DNA of 60,504 nt from a bacterium (GCA_018222765.1 JAAEZT010000023.1:1-60504), one strand, 5' to 3'. Shown: positions 34,638-43,966, counted from the first letter of the stretch. Numbers and translations: made by a program. The notes: a model not told the origin generated them from the sequence alone.

Positions 34638-35912
34638 CTATTCTTCTGCTCTTGCAAAACTATCTTTGTAGGCTTGGTCCAACTCCTCAGCAACTCTCCT
34701 CCAAGTATACACTCCAGCCCTCTCAATTGACGCATTTTGAATAGCATTCCAACTCTCTCGACGATCTTTCAGAGAGACAATGGCATCTGAGAGTCCTTCA
34801 ACAATCTCCTTCCGATTGCCGGGCTTAATTTTAATACCACAATCCTCAGTCACAATCATTCCCGGTCCGGCCCAATCTAAACAGATCACCTGACGACCCA
34901 GCGCAAGAGATTCCAAGACAGATTGCCCAAACACCTCATTCATCGCCGGATGAATCAAGGCATCTGAACTCCTCATCAATTCATAGACATTCTCCAAGCT
35001 TGGTAGTTTTCCTAAAAACCGAACCCTTTCTTCAAGTCCCCGCTTTTTGACCTGCCGGCCAAGAGCCCTTGATTCTGGACCTTCCTGGAGAATCAATAGC
35101 TCCACGTCCACTCCTTTCTCCACAGCTCTTGCAACCGCATCGATCGACAAGTCCACCCCTTTCCAGTGCACCAAACGACTTGCACTCAGCAATCGAATCG
35201 TCCCCTTGGGCGCCTCTTCCAGTGCAGGATTCCCTTCAATAAATGTTGCGACCTCGTCGTCACCACAACCAGATTGTGGCACAAGGCGAACATCTTTGGC
35301 ACCAAGTTCTTTAAGCGACTTCACCGAAGCATCCGTTGCACCAAGCGCAACGGAACACTTTTCATACGCTTCTTGCGTAGATCGCAGGCCACATCCAAAC
35401 CGATAAAGCGCGGCTCTGAGCCTGTCCCGAATCCACAGCCTCGGAGCAAGATCACCGATCAATGCAGGCGGGCTCATTTCAGCTCCGCCTACCGGACCCA
35501 CCACCAAGGGTAGTCCAAAAGCAGCCAGTGAAGTGGCAGGGAGAATACTCCCAAAGGTGAGATGATGAACCAAATCCACCGGATGCTTTCCTAGGTGTTC
35601 AACCGCTGCCGCATGCATTTTTTTCTGCCAAAGAAGATAGTATGCCTTGAGACCCAACGCCCCTCTCTTGAAGGAAATCAACCACTCGGGGGGGTCAACG
35701 TAGATCCAGTTGACATCTTTCACCCTCGGATCATCGCTCGCCTCAATTGCAGGCTGATGTTTTGTCCGGGTGATCACCGTCAATTGATAACCATATTCTC
35801 CGGCCATATAGGCTATCAAGTTCCACCCTACTCCCGGCTCAGCACCCCGATCAGGGGCACACGCGTATGCCGAAATCAGCAATCTTTTGTGATGTTGGGA
35901 GGATTTATTCAT
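34638..35912 (-). CDS. Glycosyltransferase family 4 protein (paralogue A')
   Basis: A 424-residue GT4. The N-terminus LLISAYACAPDRGAEPGVGWNLIAYMA and the VDLVHHLTFGSILPATSLAAFGLPLVVGPVGGAEMSPPAL block closely match the enzyme encoded at 37.0-38.3 kb, so the two are paralogues. The donor lobe shows IRLLSASRLVHWKGVDLSIDAVA, LGKLPSLENVYELMRSSDALIHPAMNEVFGQSVLESLALGRQVICLDWAGPG, with the E-x7-E-type motif. It should add a sugar to the growing repeat unit. It lies 81 bp upstream of the next GT gene. Confidence 0.92.
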   Translation of the reverse strand: MNKSSQHHKRLLISAYACAPDRGAEPGVGWNLIAYMAGEYGYQLTVITRTKHQPAIEASDDPRVKDVNWIYVDPPEWLISFKRGALGLKAYYLLWQKKMHAAAVEHLGKHPVDLVHHLTFGSILPATSLAAFGLPLVVGPVGGAEMSPPALIGDLAPRLWIRDRLRAALYRFGCGLRSTQEAYEKCSVALGATDASVKSLKELGAKDVRLVPQSGCGDDEVATFIEGNPALEEAPKGTIRLLSASRLVHWKGVDLSIDAVARAVEKGVDVELLILQEGPESRALGRQVKKRGLEERVRFLGKLPSLENVYELMRSSDALIHPAMNEVFGQSVLESLALGRQVICLDWAGPGMIVTEDCGIKIKPGNRKEIVEGLSDAIVSLKDRRESWNAIQNASIERAGVYTWRRVAEELDQAYKDSFARAEE

Positions 35913-35977
35913 ATGTTGGTGTCCACATAATTTTAAATTAAAGCATCGGCTGGGTCCTTCCTAAGATGGCAATCTAC

Positions 35978-37051
35978 TCAATTCCATAGAGATGGCTCCA
36001 TTCTATTCTCCAAAACTTCCAGCTCTTCCTCGAAATCCAATCCGCTAAATTTCTTGGAATACGAAATTCCGAGAAATAGCCACAAGTTCAAGTCGTCCCA
36101 CCCACATTTCTTGAGGTAATTTTGATAAGGTTGATGCTGCACTCTTTCGAACAACACGTCTACGAGCTGGGCTCCGCTCAGCTCGTCAACCAACCTTGCC
36201 GTCATTACCATCCCATGTCCCAAATCTAACCCGCCAATTCCATCCGCCCTCGCCCATTCCCAATCGATCGCAGCCAGTCCGCTCTCGTTTTTCCTCAAAT
36301 TCCACGGTGCAAAATCGCCATGCAATAATGCTTTTCGAACACCCATTCCTCGAAAACGTTTTCGAAATTCTGAATTTAATCTGAAGAAGAACGGGCGAAG
36401 CCACTCTACATTTTCAAGAAGCACAAATTCCTCAGCTAACCAGCCTTCTAACAATTCGATTTCTTCCCCATTTTTAAAATCTCGCGGTCCTGAATAGGGA
36501 AAATGAGCTAAACAAATAGCTGCCCATCCCTCACCAGTTTCAATTCCGCTCAGCTTTGGTACTCCCCGATATTTCTCCGACTCGCTTTTCAAAAAATTGC
36601 CCTCAGCCAGAATAGCATCAACGTTCTTTCCCACCGCCAGTTTGGTAACTTTTATCTTTTGATTGGATTCTCGACTCAACAAAACGCACCTCAACCCATG
36701 ATCAGGATTGCAGCCCAAAAAACCAATTTCCGAACACTCCCGTAACCACGAAATTTCCGAGGCCCTATTAAAATCAGGATGTTTCTTCAAAGCAAGATAG
36801 CCTCCAATTCGTATAAAGGCACGAATTCCCCTAGCTAACAACCTAGCTCTACACTTCATCGGACGATACAGGTCCAAAACCAATTTTGCCATTTCTTTGT
36901 CTGCAGGAAGTCCTAAAGAAATCCGGTCATTAATCACTATCGTTCTGACAGGGCACCTCCCCAACGCTATTTGTTGTAGCACCTCAAAAACCGCATCCAA
37001 ATCATGGCGCCAACTTCTAAAGCCTTCCGAATCTATCCGTTCAACTCTCAT
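35978..37051 (-). CDS. Aminoglycoside/choline-kinase-like phosphotransferase
   Basis: A 357-residue protein of the APH/choline kinase superfamily. A candidate ATP-anchoring Lys is in KVTKLAVG, and the catalytic loop is KALLHGDFAPWNLRKN (about 240-255). The metal-binding segment is AAIDWEWARADGIGGLDLGHG (about 260-280). All core motifs look intact, so activity is expected. Homologues in glycan loci phosphorylate sugars or lipids, or choline/ethanolamine for decoration; the acceptor here is unknown. It overlaps the upstream GT4 gene by 11 bp and sits between two paralogous GT4 genes. Confidence 0.78.
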   Translation of the reverse strand: MRVERIDSEGFRSWRHDLDAVFEVLQQIALGRCPVRTIVINDRISLGLPADKEMAKLVLDLYRPMKCRARLLARGIRAFIRIGGYLALKKHPDFNRASEISWLRECSEIGFLGCNPDHGLRCVLLSRESNQKIKVTKLAVGKNVDAILAEGNFLKSESEKYRGVPKLSGIETGEGWAAICLAHFPYSGPRDFKNGEEIELLEGWLAEEFVLLENVEWLRPFFFRLNSEFRKRFRGMGVRKALLHGDFAPWNLRKNESGLAAIDWEWARADGIGGLDLGHGMVMTARLVDELSGAQLVDVLFERVQHQPYQNYLKKCGWDDLNLWLFLGISYSKKFSGLDFEEELEVLENRMEPSLWN

Positions 37052-38303
37052 CTGACTCGCAATCTCCAGCCAATCGTTTATAGCTAGCTATCATTTTCTC
37101 CCGCTTTGCCTTCCATGAATACTCAGTTTTCAATCGCTTCCAGCCCCGTTTCCCATCTCTGACTACACGCTCAGGATCAATCAAATAACTGCGTATCGCA
37201 TCCACGATTCCAACAACTACATCTGATTTTCGGCGATGAGGATTGACTCGAATACCACAATCTTCCGCTACCGACATCGCATGTCCTCCGCAATCCAAGA
37301 CAATTGCCGGCAAGGCCCACTTAAATCCTTCCAATACCGTTAGGCCACCGCTTTCATACAAGCTCGGTGCTACCAACACATCTGCCTTTTGATACCACGC
37401 ATCCAGTTTCTTACGAGGAAGTGCACCAATAAACTCCACACGATCTTCAAGATTTAGCTTCCCCACTTGTTTGGTAAGTCTCTTACGCTGGTCCCCCTCA
37501 CCAACAATTGAGAGCTTAACGCTCCCGTCGCCTATCTGCGACAGCACCTCCAAAAGTAGATGGATTCCTTTTAAATGATGCAGCCGGCCCACAAAAAGCA
37601 AATGAAGCGTTCCTTTCTCCGGTGGCTTACGTTGAGGAGGGATCTCCTCCGCGATATCCACTCCAATTGTAGGCATTAGTTCACTCTTAATCCCGGCGTT
37701 TGAGAACACTCTCTGTGTCCCGATAGTGCTCGCGTATACCTCTCCTCCATTTGAACCAATTGGATTTATTCGACTAACCATATTGGCACTGAGAAAAGTT
37801 ACAATGTTGCGGAACAATTCACGCCCCATTCCCATGATTCCCCCACCACTGAAGATTAAAGACAGAGGAGCGGTATCAGCCCCGCCTACCGGCCCCCAGA
37901 CAATCGGCCTCCCTTTCAAAAAAACCGGATACCTAAATGAAGCAAAAGTCACATGGTGGATAATATCTATCCCCTCAGAACGAAGTAATTGGTCCACCTT
38001 CCTCGTAACTGCCCATTGCCAAAATATGTAGTATGGAAGTAGAACCCATCCCCATTTTTTCTTATACTTGGACCAGGTTTCGTTAAGATCAAAATACGCA
38101 AATCTTACTTTTGGAAAATGATCTGGATGATCAGCATACCACTTTTCAATCCGTTCACGATTCTTTCCCTGGGTCAGGACAATCACATCAACCTCTTTCG
38201 CCATTTCATGGCCCCACCTCCAACCTACCTCAGGTTCCGACCCCTCATCTGCCTCACAGGTAAAAGCAGAAATCAGGACTTTAGGACGCGAAGTGTCTTT
38301 CAT
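37041..38303 (-). CDS. Glycosyltransferase family 4 protein (paralogue A)
   Basis: A 420-residue GT4 with the same opening (VLISAFTCEADEGSEPEVGWRWGHEMA) and central block (GIDIIHHVTFASFRYPVFLKGRPIVWGPVGGADTAPLSL) as the enzyme at 34.6-35.9 kb. The donor lobe reads LHLLFVGRLHHLKGIHLLLEVL, FIGALPRKKLDAWYQKADVLVAPSLYESGGLTVLEGFKWALPAIVLDCGG, with the second Glu of the GT4 motif in GGLTVLEGFK. It has a strong basic C-terminus. It is cytoplasmic or peripheral at the membrane and acts in repeat-unit assembly. Confidence 0.92.
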   Translation of the reverse strand: MKDTSRPKVLISAFTCEADEGSEPEVGWRWGHEMAKEVDVIVLTQGKNRERIEKWYADHPDHFPKVRFAYFDLNETWSKYKKKWGWVLLPYYIFWQWAVTRKVDQLLRSEGIDIIHHVTFASFRYPVFLKGRPIVWGPVGGADTAPLSLIFSGGGIMGMGRELFRNIVTFLSANMVSRINPIGSNGGEVYASTIGTQRVFSNAGIKSELMPTIGVDIAEEIPPQRKPPEKGTLHLLFVGRLHHLKGIHLLLEVLSQIGDGSVKLSIVGEGDQRKRLTKQVGKLNLEDRVEFIGALPRKKLDAWYQKADVLVAPSLYESGGLTVLEGFKWALPAIVLDCGGHAMSVAEDCGIRVNPHRRKSDVVVGIVDAIRSYLIDPERVVRDGKRGWKRLKTEYSWKAKREKMIASYKRLAGDCESDES

Positions 38304-38367
38304 AACAAATTTTCTCCACGGGCTTCAAAATTCAGCAAGGTCCGACGAACACAAAAAATTTTTATTA

Positions 38368-39411
38368 CTACGCATCCTGGTCATAACCGTCCCTTCCCAT
38401 CTTCAGTTGTAATATTTTACCGATATCGTCCATCATTCGAATAGAACAGTTCCAACTTTTCGGCACAGCAACACCATCCAACTGATCAACTTGGCCCTTC
38501 TTAATAACCAAGCGATTTTGCCCTAGTCCTTTAAAAACCTTTAACCACTCAACTATTCTTTCAAACAAATTGATCCTTGTGGGTGAAACGACGATAACTC
38601 CCCCAAAAAAACATCGAACTCCAGAAACTGATTTCTCAATAGCTTCCATCGACTCGTATTCATCAAGATCAGATCGTATCCAAACCACACCGGGAGGAAC
38701 CACGAAATAGTTTCTAAGCTCACCCAGCCAATGCTTGATCCATCCAATTGCTGAAATAAAAGGGGACCTTCCCAGTGATTTCATTTTAAGAGCTCTTCTC
38801 AGCTTTTTAGCCAGCAACATAAGATCTTGGTCATTGAGATCTCGGTGGAAAACCTTCTCTCCAACACCCTCCCCAACCTCGCCAAATCTATCTTTCAAAC
38901 AATCGATAAATTCCAAAGACTCACTTGGGTTTTTCAATAATAGATCAATTTTCTTCCAGTATGAAGATTTCAAGGCCCCTCCCCAAAGAATACCTATCAG
39001 GAAGATTAAAACAGCTTCGTGAGCAGGCCTCGGCACACTCCATGGCCCCTCAGTAACCAATTGACCTAGAAATCGCTCTTTGCTTAGAATCGGTAATCCG
39101 TGCCAACACAACGCTCCAGGGTAGAGATCAACGTGCCAATATTTTTTTTCATCTTCGAATCGAAACCAAAGCGCATGAAAGTAATCCCGCTCGTGAACAT
39201 GCCCGAGTTTTCCCCCAAACTCTTTAACCAGTTTCAGCAATAATACTGCAGAGGCTCTCAAATCTTCTTTGGGGACAAAAATATCCAAATCGTTGCCAAT
39301 CTCCACCGGGAGCTCCTCATAGTTACGAAGAATCACCGGAGAAAAGCCCATTTCCTTTAATTGGGCCGCCAATTCTTCCAAAAATTTCTGGCTGGTATTG
39401 GATAATTTCAC
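38368..39411 (-). CDS. Nucleotidyltransferase-like protein with degenerate kinase domain
   Basis: A 347-residue protein related in layout to the fusion at 31.2 kb. The N-terminal half has GNDLDIFVPKEDLRAS (D-x-D pair at about 38-40) and WHVDLYP, like the partner's SDWDIAV and CDLLP. After a helical region (LKDRFGEVGEGVGEKVFHRDL) comes VVWIRSDLDEYESMEAIEKS, the place where the partner has its P-loop; the glycines and the Walker Lys are gone (Lys to Glu by alignment). The remaining C-terminus is short, without the DRxY motif. It is probably catalytically dead as a kinase and perhaps a regulatory or structural partner. It overlaps the GT2 gene by 4 bp. Confidence 0.62.
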   Translation of the reverse strand: MKLSNTSQKFLEELAAQLKEMGFSPVILRNYEELPVEIGNDLDIFVPKEDLRASAVLLLKLVKEFGGKLGHVHERDYFHALWFRFEDEKKYWHVDLYPGALCWHGLPILSKERFLGQLVTEGPWSVPRPAHEAVLIFLIGILWGGALKSSYWKKIDLLLKNPSESLEFIDCLKDRFGEVGEGVGEKVFHRDLNDQDLMLLAKKLRRALKMKSLGRSPFISAIGWIKHWLGELRNYFVVPPGVVWIRSDLDEYESMEAIEKSVSGVRCFFGGVIVVSPTRINLFERIVEWLKVFKGLGQNRLVIKKGQVDQLDGVAVPKSWNCSIRMMDDIGKILQLKMGRDGYDQDA

Positions 39412-40355
39412 TTCAAGCCAAATATCTGATGTTTCAATCGGTTCATCACATAAGAAGGCTGTAAAAAACCACCTAATCCCAGCCTTAGGATCCCACCGAC
39501 CAAATCCCCTCGTGCTCTTGCAAAACCTGCACCTCTGTAAAGCGCCTTTGCATAAATTTTCCGCGCCCTATTAATTCTTCCTAAAACCGAAACCGAATTC
39601 CACCTCTTTAGAAATTCATCACGGTCAGGTTCCCCTACTCCTCTTCGCCGCGCTCTTAGACACTCCCGCACCCATTCAAATTGCATTCGCGTTCTCATGA
39701 AGCTTGACGTCACTGCTGACTCTCCATGAATCCGATACTTTACCAGTACCTCAGGCTGTGCCAAAACTAGGTGCCCTGCCTCTGCAATTCTATTCCATAA
39801 ATCAATATCGTCTGCAGGCCAAAACCGACCTCTAAACTGAAGGTCTGTATCCCTGACTATTTCCGCCCGCAAAATGACACATGGGCAAAATAACCCGAAA
39901 GGTTCATCGCCGCTGAGGTAGTCATCCAACCTAGGTCTGTCCAACAAGTCTAAACGACCTTTTCCCATGTAGGCATCGTTCTCCCCTAAGTACTCTACCA
40001 ATCCTGAAGAACAAACCAGTTCCCTATTTTCGTCTAAAAAAGATATCTGACGCTCAATTCGCTCCGGATAGGCTACGTCATCGGCATCCTGAATGAGATA
40101 AAAGTCTGCGTCATTTTCAAGAAATGCCTCATTTAATACCGCGGCTTTTCCTCTATTTTCAGCATGCCTGACAATGATAACTTTTCCACTCCTCTCCAGA
40201 TCTCCTATCGATTTCACCGATCCGTCGGTTGATCCATCATCCAAAACAATCAATTGGTCAGCCGGTCGAGTCTGATGAAGAATGGACTCAACTGATTCTC
40301 TAAGAAATTCCCCTCCGTTATAGTTCGGAATAAAGACAGTTATTTTGGGATGCAT
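39408..40355 (-). CDS. Glycosyltransferase family 2 protein
   Basis: A 315-residue GT-A enzyme. Conserved segments are ITVFIPNYNGGEFLRESVESIL, LIVLDDGSTDGSVKSI, GKAAVLNEAFLENDADFYLIQDADDVAYPERIERQISFL (the DADD metal motif, about 91-95) and GRFWPADDIDLWNRIAEAGHLVLAQPEVLVKYRIHGES with the acceptor-side EDxD-like element. It belongs to the common repeat-unit-building GT2 group (rhamnosyl- or galactosyl-like). Its stop overlaps the next gene by 4 bp. Confidence 0.92.
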   Translation of the reverse strand: MHPKITVFIPNYNGGEFLRESVESILHQTRPADQLIVLDDGSTDGSVKSIGDLERSGKVIIVRHAENRGKAAVLNEAFLENDADFYLIQDADDVAYPERIERQISFLDENRELVCSSGLVEYLGENDAYMGKGRLDLLDRPRLDDYLSGDEPFGLFCPCVILRAEIVRDTDLQFRGRFWPADDIDLWNRIAEAGHLVLAQPEVLVKYRIHGESAVTSSFMRTRMQFEWVRECLRARRRGVGEPDRDEFLKRWNSVSVLGRINRARKIYAKALYRGAGFARARGDLVGGILRLGLGGFLQPSYVMNRLKHQIFGLK

Positions 40356-40369
40356 GAACTCCTTGAGTG

Positions 40370-41431
40370 CTACTTTCCTAATCGCTCCCTGAAGTACTTT
40401 CGCCCCGGGACTTCAACTGCCTGATAAAGAACCCATGCCAATACAACAGAGCCTACAAGTGTGGTCCCTATGTATGCTCCTTTCACAAGAAAATCTGCAC
40501 TCTCAATTTTGACGTTTAAGCCCTTTTCCAAAACCACCTTGGAATAACGTTGCACACCATCATGAAGAAGATAGACGCCAAAACTAATCTCCCCTCCCAA
40601 CACCCATTTTTTCCCAGCAATCATCGATCTCGCGCCAGGTTCTCGATCTCGATCCCCCAAAAGAACGATCACAGTGCCCGCGCATAAGCTCATCAGAAGC
40701 CACTCGGAAAACGCCCAACCTGAGAGCACTGGAAAAAAATGACCTAAAGTTGATCCAGCCAATAGAACCAACATGGCCAATGACACCCGATGTTTGACTT
40801 TAATCAACACCTTACGGGTTAAGAATAACTGACCTAAAACCATACCCAATATGAACTCCCATATTCTCATCAAGGGAAACCGATGCGCGCAATAAAAGTC
40901 GCTCGGATCCCAAAAAACCATAGACGCAGTCATTGAGAAAAAGAATAGAAGGAGCAACCAAATACTACTTCTTCTCTGAATGGCGACGAGAATTGGAAAT
41001 GCTGCATAGAAAAAGAACTCAACACCCAGAGTCCAACCAGGTCCATTGAATCTTCCATTGGAAAAATCAAACCAAGACTGCTGCATCAACAAAGTGAGCA
41101 ACAGTGACTCAATCCTGTTCCCGCTCTCAAAACCCGGGGAAAACCAATCGATCGGAAAAGTAAATATAAGGCACAGGAGATAAAGTGGGTAGATCCTCGC
41201 AAATCGATTCACCGCATACTCCCGAATCGTCCACTCTCGATTAAAATAAACAACATTCAGGATAAAGCCACTCAGGACAAAAAAGCATACAACCCCAAAA
41301 TGTCCAAATCCAACCAGAACACCTGATACTATATCTTGTTTTTCGAGCCAGCCTACTCGCTGGCCCCCGTGGCAGACGACCACAAGTAAGGCCAAAATGG
41401 CCCGTAGCCCCGTCAATGAATCTAGCTTCAT
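40370..41431 (-). CDS. Acyltransferase 3 family membrane protein
   Basis: A 353-residue protein with about ten membrane segments. Family signatures are LDSLTGLRAILALLVVVCHGGQ (catalytic-type His in the first segment), VCFFVLSGFILNVVYFN and FARIYPLYLL. Members of this family (OafA/ExoZ type) add O-acetyl or other acyl groups to polysaccharides at the inner membrane. It lies between GT2 and Wzy-like genes, consistent with modification of the repeat unit. A second family member is at 47.8-48.9 kb. Confidence 0.93.
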   Translation of the reverse strand: MKLDSLTGLRAILALLVVVCHGGQRVGWLEKQDIVSGVLVGFGHFGVVCFFVLSGFILNVVYFNREWTIREYAVNRFARIYPLYLLCLIFTFPIDWFSPGFESGNRIESLLLTLLMQQSWFDFSNGRFNGPGWTLGVEFFFYAAFPILVAIQRRSSIWLLLLFFFSMTASMVFWDPSDFYCAHRFPLMRIWEFILGMVLGQLFLTRKVLIKVKHRVSLAMLVLLAGSTLGHFFPVLSGWAFSEWLLMSLCAGTVIVLLGDRDREPGARSMIAGKKWVLGGEISFGVYLLHDGVQRYSKVVLEKGLNVKIESADFLVKGAYIGTTLVGSVVLAWVLYQAVEVPGRKYFRERLGK

Positions 41432-41497
41432 TTTTGAACGAAATTAGAGAGTCCTCGATAACAAGGAATCAGCATGCCCGGATCCGTCCAAACAAAA

Positions 41498-43042
41498 CTA
41501 TGCCAGAGCTCCTTCTTCAAGATCCCGACTTTCTTCAATGTGCTCCTCACAAACCGTCTTAAGAAGCCGGTACATTCCTGCACTCAGGATAAGCGGGGCC
41601 AAGTCGTTGTTGTAAGCCCCATAAATAAAGAGAAACTTGAGGGGGACGTATGCCGCTATAATCGTAAAGAAACCAATAGTAAACCTGAGCCCTTCCGAGG
41701 TTCCATAAATTGACAGTTTCCCCCAAAGCCTCACATATTGCACCGCAATGGCTATCGCAAGAATCACGTATAAAATGAGCCCAAACACTCCAGCAAACTT
41801 GATAGCAGAAAGGGGACCACTATGGAGATCACCAGTGATCGTATAATACTCAGCCATTTGCTCAGGCGTCGCTGAATTCGTACGCTGAAGGAAGCTAAAA
41901 TACTCCATTTCACTTCTTGGAAATCCAAATCCATCCCCAATCCACCAATTCTTGATATTATCGCCCTCCAAAACCGTTTCCCACATTTCGAGCCGCCATT
42001 CCGTGCTTCCCTCCGCATCCTCAATGACTGACCGATCCCAATTCGCTGGCACAAATGAAAGAGTTCGCTGAATCCGTTCATGGACAGGTACAAGCTGCTG
42101 AACGATGGCAATTGTTCCTATACCGAGAACGGCTACAGCCACACACACTAGGATCCCACGCCCTCTAAGCCATAGCCACGATGCAAACACAAAATAAAAT
42201 CCAACCGCAACAAAGGCGCTTCGAAATCCCGAAACAAGTGCAGCCAAAATAGCAATCCCAAACAGGGCTGCCAATCCCCATTTCCGGGGATTTACCAAAA
42301 ACAATGGACAGCAACGCGCGCCCACATAAGCTGCCCCGGCGATTGCCATCGCCCGAGTATAGCTGGTCCTTCCTACCGCAGCATCATTTCCCCCATATGG
42401 ATCAAGCACCGCTGACATGTTCGGCAGGAATCCCGTGTAAAACTGATACATCACTATTCCTATAGGCGGGACGAGAAAGGCAATCATTCCTCCAAGTCCA
42501 ATCACCACCGCAGAGATCAAAGCCCATCGCGGAAGTTTCTCCACGATGGTAATTCTAGCCCGCTGGCTGGACAACATCACGTATCCGGCCAACGCGATCC
42601 CCACTTCAATGTAGGGCCTTGCTCCAATATTGCTTCCATTAGAGAAGGCCGCCACTCCAATGGGATTGCGAAAGTATCCTGCAGCCAGAATTGCAACAAT
42701 AGACAGAAGAATAATATCGATCCCAGTAAAATGAAAGTTCCATGATTGCCTTCTGGCTGCGAGAGCAAGGCTCCACGCAAATACCCCAAAACCCACCGCC
42801 AGATTCGACACCGAAAATGGTAAGGGAAGTAGCGGAATATGCCCCGACCAAATGGCGAATACTGGGACCAATACCCAGATATTGTCCCCGAGACCCACAA
42901 AAATGAGGATCACCACGATCACACTCACGGCGATAATTGCCGTCATGGTGTCCTGTCGTCCTACTGCAGATCCCAGGAAGATCGACCCGAGAACGACCAC
43001 GACCAGCACAGTCGCGAGTGTGAATGTTTTTTGGGTATTCAT
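41498..43042 (-). CDS. O-antigen/exopolysaccharide polymerase (Wzy-like)
   Basis: A 514-residue polytopic membrane protein with about twelve hydrophobic segments. The large periplasmic loop (about 340-415) carries RLEMWETVLEGDNIKNWWIGDGFGFP and GDLHSGPLSAIKFAGVFGLILYV, matching in position the Wzy_C/O-antigen ligase loop (G-x-G-x-x, H-x-x-x-L). It probably polymerises flipped repeat units. Unlike the 20.5-kb homologue it has no TPR extension. Its placement beside Wzx- and acyltransferase-encoding genes supports the polymerase role. Confidence 0.8.
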   Translation of the reverse strand: MNTQKTFTLATVLVVVVLGSIFLGSAVGRQDTMTAIIAVSVIVVILIFVGLGDNIWVLVPVFAIWSGHIPLLPLPFSVSNLAVGFGVFAWSLALAARRQSWNFHFTGIDIILLSIVAILAAGYFRNPIGVAAFSNGSNIGARPYIEVGIALAGYVMLSSQRARITIVEKLPRWALISAVVIGLGGMIAFLVPPIGIVMYQFYTGFLPNMSAVLDPYGGNDAAVGRTSYTRAMAIAGAAYVGARCCPLFLVNPRKWGLAALFGIAILAALVSGFRSAFVAVGFYFVFASWLWLRGRGILVCVAVAVLGIGTIAIVQQLVPVHERIQRTLSFVPANWDRSVIEDAEGSTEWRLEMWETVLEGDNIKNWWIGDGFGFPRSEMEYFSFLQRTNSATPEQMAEYYTITGDLHSGPLSAIKFAGVFGLILYVILAIAIAVQYVRLWGKLSIYGTSEGLRFTIGFFTIIAAYVPLKFLFIYGAYNNDLAPLILSAGMYRLLKTVCEEHIEESRDLEEGALA

Positions 43043-43063
43043 AGATTATAATTATTGTAGTTT

Positions 43064-43966
43064 CTATTCCGCGTTTGTTCGAAAAAATTTGACGAGTCCA
43101 GACAAGATCCCACGTGCAAAAATCTTCACGCTGTCTCTTCTAGTATTATATTCCACAATCAAGTTCGGATCGATCACCACTCGCTCGAATCCTCTCTTTG
43201 CGAGATCCCGGTGGAAGACGACATGCTCGCACCAAACTTCAACCCTCGGATCATCGTTGGCCTCCACCCGGTAGGAAACCCCCTCCAAGCTTTTTGCCTG
43301 ATAGATCCCCAGGCCATTGAATCCACTTTCCACCCTGTGAAGATTCTCTCCGACAAGTTGGGAATCCACTGCCTTTCGTCCTCCAAAGATGCTCTCCTCT
43401 GTGCAGGGACCTTCAAGGCCCTTAGGACGATAGGCAAAAGCATCATAATAGACATCCCCATAGATGCCGGTTTTGCATCTTCCATTAGCCGTCGCAACAT
43501 CCCACTCACCACTCTTTCTCAAGGTGTCAAAAAAGCCCTCAATCGAGAATCCATAAACGTCCCAGTCGAGCATGACAACCCAATCGATGTTATCATATCC
43601 GATCTTTTCCTCAATGAGATCGAGATAGCGATTTCGATAACGCACCATTTTCTCAATCCTGTAATGAGAGAAACTGGGATTCACCGAGCTCTCCAGTCTT
43701 TTGGGGAGAGTCACAGTCCCGAAGTCATTCATTTCGACAATCGCAGTAGAGTCACGCTCTTCCAATCTCTTCAGCGTCTTCTTCGTCCCATCTTTACTGT
43801 CATTTTCAACCAGCACGATTCGCAATGAGTTAAAAAGCGGACGCAGAGATTCCACTCTATCAAGATTCCTCTGAAGATTAAGATCACAATCCCTAACAAT
43901 CCCACAAAACACTACATTCCGGTTGCCAAACTCAGCTTTGTCCTGACCTGAACTAATGTTTCTCAT
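43064..43966 (-). CDS. CAP59/GT69-like glycosyltransferase
   Basis: A 300-residue soluble protein. NVVFCGIVRDCDLNLQRNLDRVESL, VLVENDSKDGTKKTLKRLEE, a conserved R-x-R-N segment (RYRNRYLDLI), then DWVVMLDWDVYGFSIEGFFDTL (D-x-D-like) and GIYGDVYYDAFAYRPKG. This order resembles the fungal mannosyltransferase CAP59/CMT1 (GT69) and Anp1 families. Bacterial relatives occur in polysaccharide clusters. It probably adds mannose or a related sugar, by inference. It overlaps the pyruvyl-transferase gene by 4 bp. Confidence 0.65.
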   Translation of the reverse strand: MRNISSGQDKAEFGNRNVVFCGIVRDCDLNLQRNLDRVESLRPLFNSLRIVLVENDSKDGTKKTLKRLEERDSTAIVEMNDFGTVTLPKRLESSVNPSFSHYRIEKMVRYRNRYLDLIEEKIGYDNIDWVVMLDWDVYGFSIEGFFDTLRKSGEWDVATANGRCKTGIYGDVYYDAFAYRPKGLEGPCTEESIFGGRKAVDSQLVGENLHRVESGFNGLGIYQAKSLEGVSYRVEANDDPRVEVWCEHVVFHRDLAKRGFERVVIDPNLIVEYNTRRDSVKIFARGILSGLVKFFRTNAE

